The translations under genes and the position numbers were made by a program. A stretch of 13,113 bases of DNA from JBAZYK01 sp964582265 (GTDB taxonomy: Bacteria; Patescibacteriota; Gracilibacteria; UBA1369). The stretch is from contig CAZOQT010000030.1 of NCBI GenBank assembly GCA_964582265.1, forward strand, positions 1 through 13,113, written 5' to 3'. Below are positions 6,861 to 11,884 of this stretch, one piece after another (position 1 is the stretch's first letter; each line of letters starts with the position of its first letter). Under the pieces are notes generated by a model. It was not told where the DNA came from. It searched no databases and saw nothing but the letters and a program-made list of their open reading frames with translations.

Positions 6861-6882
6861 GCCTTGACATAAAAGTCAAGGC
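6861..6882. repeat. Perfect 8-bp inverted repeat with 6-base loop
   Basis: GCCTTGAC (6861-6868) and GTCAAGGC (6875-6882) enclose ATAAAA. The left arm contains a TTGACA (6864-6869), but no good -10 lies 16-18 bases downstream. Read on the minus strand, the hairpin is followed eight bases later by six T, too far for a standard terminator. It may be an operator, an RNA hairpin or a small dispersed element. Confidence 0.6.
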
Positions 6883-7000
6883 TACAGAAAATAAAACATG
6901 CTCAAAACCCAATATTTGAACATTTTTACGTAGATTGTGGCTGCTTAAAGCCATTAATTTAAAAAGAGAAAACGATAATCAATCACCTTGCGTTAAATAA

Positions 7001-7061
7001 GACTTTTTGTTAAAGTCCTTTTGCTTTCTTTCTGGTAGTAGAGCAAGCTCCACTACTTTAA
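7001..7061 (+). promoter_or_regulatory. rpsF leader with two competing RNA folds (putative attenuator)
   Basis: GACTTT (7001-7006) pairs with AAAGTC (7012-7017) around a TTGTT loop, followed by the pyrimidine-rich CTTTTGCTTTCTTTCT, so it resembles a weak terminator. A second hairpin pairs GTAGT (7035-7039) with ACTAC (7052-7056) and GAGC with GCTC inside it. TTAAAGT (7010-7016) is also perfectly complementary to ACTTTAA (7055-7061), which would open the first hairpin. Such exclusive folds suit feedback control of a ribosomal operon. S6:S18 leaders of other bacteria carry a CCG box in a bulge; I see none here, so this is not that known motif in recognisable form. Confidence 0.4.
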
Positions 7062-7089
7062 GCACCTTATTACTTAACCCATAGAAAGA

Positions 7090-7620
7090 ATGAACAATAC
7101 AGTTCTTTCCGATGCCAAACGCTATGAGCTTATGGCGATCATCAATCCAGATCTTGGAGAAGATGGTATCAAAAAGCGCGTTGATAAAATGCGCAAACTA
7201 ATCACCGAAAATCACGGTGAAATATTTCATGACGAAATGTGGGGCCTACGTGACCTTGCATATAGCATTAAAAAACAAGGAAAAGGTTATTATGCCATCC
7301 TTGATTTTGTGATTGATCCTTCAGCCATTAAGGAAATGGATCGCACTTTAAGGCTTGAGCCGGAAGTTCTACGTCATATGATTATCACACTTCCTGGTTC
7401 TTATATTCCTCAGGACTATACAATAGTAGCGGAGGAAGCTGCCGAAGAAAAAACAGAAAAGGAAGAAAAGAAGCCTCGCCCGGTGAAAAAGGCAGAACCA
7501 AAAAAGGCTAAAGAAGACAAGGCAGAAAGTGAAGACGCTTCTAAAAAGAAGAAGAAGGATTTGGAAGAGGTTGATGCTAAGCTCAAAAGCATTATCGATA
7601 ACCCAGACCTGAATTTTTAG
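7090..7620 (+). CDS. rpsF: 30S ribosomal protein S6 with long charged tail
   Basis: S6 binds 16S rRNA together with S18 at the platform of the small subunit. The S6 fold spans about 11-101: YELMAIINPDL (12-22), WGLRDLAYSIKKQGKGYYAI (51-70) with the family's W-G-x-R-x-L-A-Y-x-I-x-K pattern, and LRLEPEVLRHMI (87-98). A tail of about 65 residues follows, rich in Glu and Lys (117-160), ending in a less biased helix EEVDAKLKSIIDNPDLNF. At 176 residues it is much longer than the usual 95-135. It opens the rpsF-ssb-rpsR operon, and position and order support the assignment. The ATG at 7090 follows AGAAAGA, weakly A/G-rich rather than a true Shine-Dalgarno sequence. Control through the leader at 7001-7061 is plausible. 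Confidence 0.96.
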   Translation: MNNTVLSDAKRYELMAIINPDLGEDGIKKRVDKMRKLITENHGEIFHDEMWGLRDLAYSIKKQGKGYYAILDFVIDPSAIKEMDRTLRLEPEVLRHMIITLPGSYIPQDYTIVAEEAAEEKTEKEEKKPRPVKKAEPKKAKEDKAESEDASKKKKKDLEEVDAKLKSIIDNPDLNF

Positions 7621-7645
7621 TAATGTTTGCTAGATAAAAACCACC

Positions 7646-7693
7646 ATTACTAATTACCGAGATTACTAATTATTAATTACTAATTACTAATTA
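7646..7693. repeat. A/T repeat leader (ACTAATTA units) before ssb
   Basis: This 48-base tract consists mostly of imperfect ATTACTAATT units and ends three bases before the ssb ATG. The same type of unit precedes rpsR (8218-8231) and purL (8617-8648). It lacks any G-rich ribosome-binding site and probably forms an unstructured leader. Confidence 0.7.
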
Positions 7694-7695
7694 AA

Positions 7696-8121
7696 ATGAG
7701 AAGCATCAACAAAGTCATCCTTATTGGAAATTTGACTCGTGATCCTGAACTTAAACAAACTGCCAGTGGTCAGCCAATTGTAACTTTTGGAATTGCTACT
7801 AACCGTGAATGGGCAACCAGAGATAAGGAACGCCACACATCCAGCGAATTTCATGAAATTGTAGCTTGGGCCCGCCTTGCAGAAATTTGTCACAAATATT
7901 TAAGAAAAGGAAAACTGGTTTATATTGAAGGATATCTTAAGACCCGCAGCTGGGATACTCCAGAAGGAGTTAAAAAATTCCGCACAGAAATCGTTGCGAA
8001 TGACTTAATCATGTTAGAAAAGAGACCATCTAATGGCGAAGACTCAGTAGCTACTATGCCTATGATGGAAGACGAACATGATATGCATTCAGAAGAGATG
8101 CCTCCGGAAGAGGTGTTTTAA
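7696..8121 (+). CDS. ssb: Single-stranded DNA-binding protein
   Basis: SSB coats single-stranded DNA during replication, recombination and repair. The OB fold covers about 1-108: INKVILIGNLTRDPELKQT at 4-22, the SGQPIVTFGIATNREW segment at 24-39, EFHEIVAWARLAEICHKYLRKG at 51-72, VYIEGYLKTRSW at 75-86 and FRTEIVANDLIML at 95-107. The acidic, Met-rich tail (114-141) ends EEMPPEEVF instead of the usual DDDIPF-type tip that recruits partner proteins. The aromatic last residue and acidic charge are kept, but the Ile-Pro-Phe ending is not. At 141 residues it is a little short for the family. It lies between rpsF (75-base gap) and rpsR (120-base gap), the standard bacterial order. The start ATG is fixed by conservation of the first strand. 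Confidence 0.96.
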   Translation: MRSINKVILIGNLTRDPELKQTASGQPIVTFGIATNREWATRDKERHTSSEFHEIVAWARLAEICHKYLRKGKLVYIEGYLKTRSWDTPEGVKKFRTEIVANDLIMLEKRPSNGEDSVATMPMMEDEHDMHSEEMPPEEVF

Positions 8122-8122
8122 A

Positions 8123-8204
8123 TTGGCGCGAGCCAAGCGCAAGCAAGGCGAAGCGCACATAAAAAGTCCCGCTGTAGCGGGAAACCAAGCGAGGCCAGCC
8201 GGCC
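8123..8204. repeat. GC-rich hairpin cluster between ssb and rpsR
   Basis: Three short inverted repeats follow each other: TTGGC-GCGA-GCCAA (8123-8136, a GNRA-type loop), TCCCGCT-GT-AGCGGGA (8167-8182) and GGCC-AGCC-GGCC (8193-8204), with AAGCGC repeated at 8135 and 8151 in between. By my count bases 8123-8217 are about 63% G+C, far above the flanks. On the plus strand no U-tract follows the central hairpin. On the minus strand it is followed by ACTTTTTAT, so it would look more like a terminator in that direction. It may be a dispersed extragenic element or an RNA control site for rpsR. Confidence 0.6.
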
Positions 8205-8217
8205 GAGCTCCCAATCC

Positions 8218-8231
8218 TACTAATTACTAAT
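8218..8231. repeat. ACTAATTA-type leader repeat before rpsR
   Basis: TACTAATTACTAAT lies ten bases before the rpsR ATG and matches the tracts before ssb and purL. The intervening bases CATAACTAAA contain no ribosome-binding site. Confidence 0.65.
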
Positions 8232-8241
8232 CATAACTAAA

Positions 8242-8457
8242 ATGGCTAAAAATAAGTACAACAAAGCATGTCAGTTTTGCGAGAAAAAGGTGAAATATGT
8301 TGATTACAAGAATCTTCCTTTAATCAGCAAATTCATCAGTCAGTATAAGAAAATCATTCCTCGCTATTACACTGGGGTTTGCTTAACTCATCAGAAATCA
8401 GTAACCACTGCGATCAAGAACGCTCGCAACATGGCACTGCTTCCTTTTATGAGATAA
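8242..8457 (+). CDS. rpsR: 30S ribosomal protein S18, cysteine-containing form
   Basis: S18 pairs with S6 on the small subunit platform. The 71-residue protein has the usual length and family features: CQFCEKKVKYVDYKNLPLI at 10-28, SQYKKIIPRYYTGVC at 33-47, and QKSVTTAIKNARNMALLPF at 51-69. Cys10, Cys13, Cys47 and His50 are placed as in the metal-binding (C+) version of S18, so it may bind zinc. It is the last gene of the rpsF-ssb-rpsR operon, followed by a strong terminator at 8491-8524. No rplI or dnaB follows, unlike the order in many bacteria. The ATG lacks a Shine-Dalgarno sequence. Confidence 0.96.
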   Translation: MAKNKYNKACQFCEKKVKYVDYKNLPLISKFISQYKKIIPRYYTGVCLTHQKSVTTAIKNARNMALLPFMR

Positions 8458-8490
8458 TCCAGGTTTTTGGACAAATCATAAACATTATAT

Positions 8491-8524
8491 AAAAGCAGGT
8501 ACTTAAAAAGACCTGCTTTTTTTT
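8491..8524 (+). terminator. Intrinsic terminator of the rpsF-ssb-rpsR operon
   Basis: AAAAGCAGGT (8491-8500) and ACCTGCTTTT (8511-8520) form a perfect 10-bp stem around a 10-base loop, running into eight T (8517-8524). It lies 33 bases after the rpsR stop. It separates the ribosomal operon from the purL promoter. Confidence 0.9.
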
Positions 8525-8533
8525 ATAACCTTG

Positions 8534-8561
8534 TTGGAATCAAAAATATTTTTGCTATAAT
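8534..8561 (+). promoter_or_regulatory. Extended -10 promoter of purL
   Basis: TTGGAA (8534-8539) lies 16 bases before a consensus TATAAT (8556-8561), which carries the extended -10 TG at 8553-8554 (TGCTATAAT). Transcription should start near 8568, giving a leader of about 80 bases that contains a weak stem GCTGC/GCAGC (8576-8596) and the A/T repeat leader. It is the best promoter match in the window. Confidence 0.7.
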
Positions 8562-8616
8562 GCGAATGCTTTTCCGCTGCTAAAAAATCTTGCAGCAATC
8601 AAAAAAATCATTCCAG

Positions 8617-8648
8617 ATTACTAATTATAATTTCTAATTACTAATTAA
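8617..8648. repeat. ACTAATTA-type leader repeat before purL
   Basis: Imperfect units ATTACTAATTA, TAATTTCTAATT and ACTAATTAA run up to two bases before the purL ATG. It is the third such leader in about 1 kb, after those of ssb and rpsR. Confidence 0.7.
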
Positions 8649-8649
8649 C

Positions 8650-11079
8650 ATGCAGACCCTCGCGTTTTCTAAAATGTCCGATACAGAAGTTGAATCAGCG
8701 CTTTCAGAACACAAAATTGGGCTAACAATAGAAGAAGCCAGAAAAGTCGAGGAGATTCTGCATAGACCTCCAACTATTACCGAAGCCATTTTGTGGGGGA
8801 TCCAGGGGTCCGAGCACTGCTCATATAAAAGCAGCAGACGTTATTTAAAGATGCTTCCAACACAGGCTCCAAATGTGGTATTGGGGGTTGGGGAAGATGC
8901 AGGGATTGTGGAAATTGCACGTTTTAAAGATAAAGATGGCAAAGAGGATCGTTACGGCCTGATAGTCGGCCATGAAAGTCATAATCATCCTTCACAGATT
9001 GTTCCTTTTGAAGGAGCTGCTACAGGTATTGGCGGCTGCATTCGCGATATTGCCTGCATGGGTGGGCGCGTTTTGGGTGTGATGGATCCGCTTAGATTTG
9101 GGGATATAAATCCAAATAAAGCTGGTTCAAAAGCAAATCAATCTCGTCAGATTTTTAATGGAGTAGTAAGTGGAATTGCCGGTTATGGCAATCCTGTGGG
9201 CATTCCAAATTTGGGTGGAGATATTTATTTTGACAGTGCATACAATGATAACTGTTTAGTAAATGTTGTTTCTGTGGGCATGGTTAAGGAATCCAATATT
9301 ATTCATTCATATGTGCCTAAAGTCGCCGCGCAGGAAGCTTGGGACATTATTGTTGTAGGTAAGCCTACAGATTTTAGTGGCATGGGAGGCGCGGCTTTTG
9401 CCAGTGGGATTCTCAAGGAATCAGAAAAAGAAAAAAATAAAGGTGCGGTACAGGAGCCGAATCCATTTTTAAAGAGACACATTTTGGTTGCTACCTATGA
9501 TTTGTTTGAAATCCTCCAAAAAGAAGGCCACATGGATAAGATCAGCTTTAAAGATATGGGCGCCGGCGGTGTAACCTGTTCTACAGTTGAGCAAGTAGCT
9601 AAAGCCGGTTTAGGAGCAGAAATAGACCTGGAGAAGGTACACGTTGGTTTACAGGGCATGCCGGCAGAAGTAATTGCCTGCTCAGAAACCCAGGAGCGTT
9701 TTACCTGGATGTGTCATCCCAGCCTTACTCAAATGATTCTGGATCATTACAACAAAAAATGGGATTTGCCTTCAGTTGCGGAAAACGCGCGAGCTTCCCA
9801 TATTGGAAAGGTTAAAGAAGGAAATTTCGTTTTAAATTACAAAGGCGAAAAAGTAGTTGATGCAACTTCCTATAGTATTACCGAAGGTCTTTTATATGAT
9901 CGGCCACACAGCCCAGCTAAAAGGGAGTTAAAAGAACCAAATATTGCTGCTCCAAATTCCAAAGAAGCCTGGAATAAAGTGATGCTGGATTTATTGGGCT
10001 CAGAAAACATCGCTCACAGAAGACCAGTTTATGAAAGATACGATAAACAGGTTCAGGGATATGTAATAATTGAGTCTGGAATGGCTGACGCAAGCGTAAT
10101 TGCGCCTTTAATGGATGAGCCGGTAGATGCAAAAATTAAAAAAGTTGGAATGGCTTTCTCCACAGATTTTAATCCGCGTTACGCCTTAATTAGCGCTTAT
10201 CACGGTGCTGCTAACGCTGTGGTTGAATCCATGCGTAATGTTGCGGCAGTAGGCGCTTATCCACAAGCTTTAACGGATTGTTTAAATTACGGTAATCCCG
10301 AAAAACCTGAGCAAATGGAGGAATTAATTGAAGGCATTACAGGTATTAAGGATGCTTGCGAGGGAATAAAACTTAAAAATTACACTGACGTAGCCAGCGG
10401 TAAGTCAAAATTTGCCACCCCAATTATTTCTGGTAACGTGAGTTTATATAACGAAGGCAAGGGCGGCCATGTGCCTCCTTCTGCTGTAATGTGTTGTATT
10501 GGTAAGATTGATGATTATAGCAAGGCCATTACCACTCAGTTTAAGCGCGCAGAAAGTAAGATTTACCTTATTGGAAAGCGTAAAAATGAACTTGGTGGTT
10601 CTGAATATTACAGGCTTTATGATGAGCTTGGCGCAAACGTGCCGGTTGCTGATTTTGCAGAGGTAGAACGAGAAATTTTCACCATGGTTGATGCGATCAA
10701 TGCCGGTTTGATTGAATCTGCGCACGATATTAGCGAAGGTGGTCTGGCTGTTGCAGTTGCGGAAATGGCTTTTGGCGGACGCGCAGAAGGAAAAATTGGG
10801 GCGGAAATTGATTTATCCAAGGTGCCGGTTGATTCAACCTCAAAGGTTGATGTAATTAAACTTTTTAGCGAAACAGGTGGTTTTGTAATGGAAGTTAGAC
10901 CAGAAAACGAGTTAAAATTACAGGAAATTTGTAATTGTAATAATGTTCCGATTTATGAGATTGGTAAGACCAAAAACGAAGAATTATTACAGTTTAAAAA
11001 TGGTGATGAAATGATCATAGATATTACACTTAAGCAAGCCGCTGAAAGATGGACGAATGGGTTGCGTGAAAAGATGTAA
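8650..11079 (+). CDS. purL: Phosphoribosylformylglycinamidine synthase subunit PurL
   Basis: PurL converts FGAR, ATP and glutamine-derived ammonia to FGAM in de novo purine synthesis. It is the small type, needing separate PurQ (glutaminase) and PurS, neither of which is in this window. Motifs in order: GSEHCSYKSSRRYL (53-66), VGHESHNHPSQIVPFEGAATGIGG (106-129) with the catalytic His of ESHNHPS, IRDIACMGGR (131-140), NLGGDIYFD (187-195), KDMGAGGVTCSTVE (301-314), TDFNPRYA (505-512), ALTDCLNYGNPEKPE (540-554), TPIISGNVSLYNE (590-602) and AHDISEGGLAVAVAEMAFGG (691-710). At 809 residues it is longer than the usual 720-745, with about 25 extra residues at the N-terminus and some loop insertions. 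No C-terminal glutaminase domain is present. It has its own promoter (8534-8561) and no obvious terminator afterwards; only a loop-less ATTGGCCAAT follows the stop. Confidence 0.96.
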   Translation: MQTLAFSKMSDTEVESALSEHKIGLTIEEARKVEEILHRPPTITEAILWGIQGSEHCSYKSSRRYLKMLPTQAPNVVLGVGEDAGIVEIARFKDKDGKEDRYGLIVGHESHNHPSQIVPFEGAATGIGGCIRDIACMGGRVLGVMDPLRFGDINPNKAGSKANQSRQIFNGVVSGIAGYGNPVGIPNLGGDIYFDSAYNDNCLVNVVSVGMVKESNIIHSYVPKVAAQEAWDIIVVGKPTDFSGMGGAAFASGILKESEKEKNKGAVQEPNPFLKRHILVATYDLFEILQKEGHMDKISFKDMGAGGVTCSTVEQVAKAGLGAEIDLEKVHVGLQGMPAEVIACSETQERFTWMCHPSLTQMILDHYNKKWDLPSVAENARASHIGKVKEGNFVLNYKGEKVVDATSYSITEGLLYDRPHSPAKRELKEPNIAAPNSKEAWNKVMLDLLGSENIAHRRPVYERYDKQVQGYVIIESGMADASVIAPLMDEPVDAKIKKVGMAFSTDFNPRYALISAYHGAANAVVESMRNVAAVGAYPQALTDCLNYGNPEKPEQMEELIEGITGIKDACEGIKLKNYTDVASGKSKFATPIISGNVSLYNEGKGGHVPPSAVMCCIGKIDDYSKAITTQFKRAESKIYLIGKRKNELGGSEYYRLYDELGANVPVADFAEVEREIFTMVDAINAGLIESAHDISEGGLAVAVAEMAFGGRAEGKIGAEIDLSKVPVDSTSKVDVIKLFSETGGFVMEVRPENELKLQEICNCNNVPIYEIGKTKNEELLQFKNGDEMIIDITLKQAAERWTNGLREKM

Positions 11080-11233
11080 TATTGGCCAATTTATTTTACA
11101 AATGCTAAATCAAAAGCGGTGTAGGCTGGTGTTTTTGAGTTTTTGCTGTGTGTTATTTAATAATATAAGAAAAGTGTGTCAACATGAATTCATGAATAAT
11201 TAAGCTCACTACATAGAGAAAAAAGCCATTTTC

Positions 11234-11242
11234 TGCTAAAAT
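11234..11242 (+). promoter_or_regulatory. Extended -10 element before the 11283 gene
   Basis: TGCTAAAAT resembles the TGCTATAAT of the purL promoter, with no clear -35. Transcription would start near 11249, 34 bases before the ATG. The rest of the 203-base gap after purL holds only a 12-bp palindrome CATGAATTCATG (11183-11194) and no gene that I can support. Confidence 0.45.
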
Positions 11243-11282
11243 ATAAAGAATATTTAAAGCTCTCAAAAAATAAAAATCAAAC

Positions 11283-11831
11283 ATGTTAAATAAAAATTCA
11301 AACTCGGCACGTGTTTCTGACAACAATCATAACTTTGCAGAGGCAAACGAAACTCTCTACGATAAAGCGCTTTTTAGTTGGCGTGCACCGGAATACCTTC
11401 AACATGAAAAAGGCGCGCTTTGGTATTTAATTGCTGGTATTGTAGCTGCGGCATTTACTTTAGTCGCAATATTACAGGAGAACTGGACATTGGCTATAGC
11501 AATACTGATTTTTGCAGTAGTTTATTATTATTTACAAAATTATCATCCGCCCAAAGAGATAGAAATAAAAATTTCAGAAATTGGCATAAAAATTGGGCAT
11601 AAAATTTTTCCTTTTAGTCACATAAAAGCTTTTTGGATTCATTATGATCCGCCTTATGTAAAAACCTTAAATTTCAGGTTGGATAAGGGGCATTATTATC
11701 ATGATGTATCTATCCAAATGAATGAGGAAGACCCAGTAGCTTTAAGAGAATATTTGTGCACGCAAGTTCCCGAATGGGAAGGTAAAAATGAAGCATTTAT
11801 TGATATTCTGATGCGCCTTTTTAGGCTATAG
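11283..11831 (+). CDS. Small two-helix membrane protein, CPR-type hypothetical
   Basis: This is a 182-residue protein of unknown function. After a disordered Asn-rich N-terminus comes SWRAPEYLQHEKGALWYLI (32-50), leading into two membrane helices at about 46-64 and 67-87. A cytoplasmic domain follows, IEIKISEIGIKIGHKIFPF (93-111), then HIKAFWIHYDPPYVKTLNF (113-131), ending VPEWEGKNEAFIDILMRLFRL. The pattern of a beta-rich 'GI-I---IFPFS-IK-FWI-YDPP' domain after a helix pair resembles the bacterial PH-like domains of small membrane proteins that I associate with Patescibacteria, but this is recognition by pattern, not a search. It is probably the first gene of a pair with the coiled-coil protein at 11885 (53-base gap, no terminator between). 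The ATG follows ATCAAAC, with no Shine-Dalgarno sequence. Confidence 0.82.
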   Translation: MLNKNSNSARVSDNNHNFAEANETLYDKALFSWRAPEYLQHEKGALWYLIAGIVAAAFTLVAILQENWTLAIAILIFAVVYYYLQNYHPPKEIEIKISEIGIKIGHKIFPFSHIKAFWIHYDPPYVKTLNFRLDKGHYYHDVSIQMNEEDPVALREYLCTQVPEWEGKNEAFIDILMRLFRL

Positions 11832-11884
11832 GCATAAGTCTAAAAAATTCAGCCAAAAATAAAAATTAAAAATAAATAAACAAA

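Larger units (their letters stand above)
6691..7089. other. Long divergent intergenic region between the M23 gene and rpsF
   Basis: No credible gene lies in these 399 bases; the only open stretches are short and resemble nothing. It must hold the start signals of both flanking transcripts. For the minus strand, TATACAAT (6765-6758) and a TTGACA (6752-6747) are visible, but neither has a good partner hexamer. For rpsF, GATAAT (6974-6979) is a possible -10 without a clear -35; it would give a leader of about 100 bases beginning just before the hairpins at 7001-7061. A perfect inverted repeat occupies 6861-6882. I see no tRNA or other recognised RNA gene. Confidence 0.6.

Noticed and set aside
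6721..6954. Minus-strand open frame of 77 codons in the M23/rpsF gap
   Set aside because: Its translation is low-complexity with no family resemblance, and it covers a perfect inverted repeat and likely promoter sequence.
11081..11090. ATTGGCCAAT after purL as a terminator
   Set aside because: The palindrome has no loop and a real hairpin would have only about three base pairs. The following T-rich stretch is interrupted.
11183..11194. CATGAATTCATG 12-bp palindrome as an operator
   Set aside because: It is a single short palindrome with no second copy in the window and is about 40 bases upstream of the -10 element, so a role cannot be supported.
11102..11203. 33-codon frame MLNQKRCRLVFLSFCCVLFN... 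after purL
   Set aside because: It is hydrophobic and could be a small membrane peptide, but it has no ribosome-binding site, no conservation I can show and a length expected by chance.
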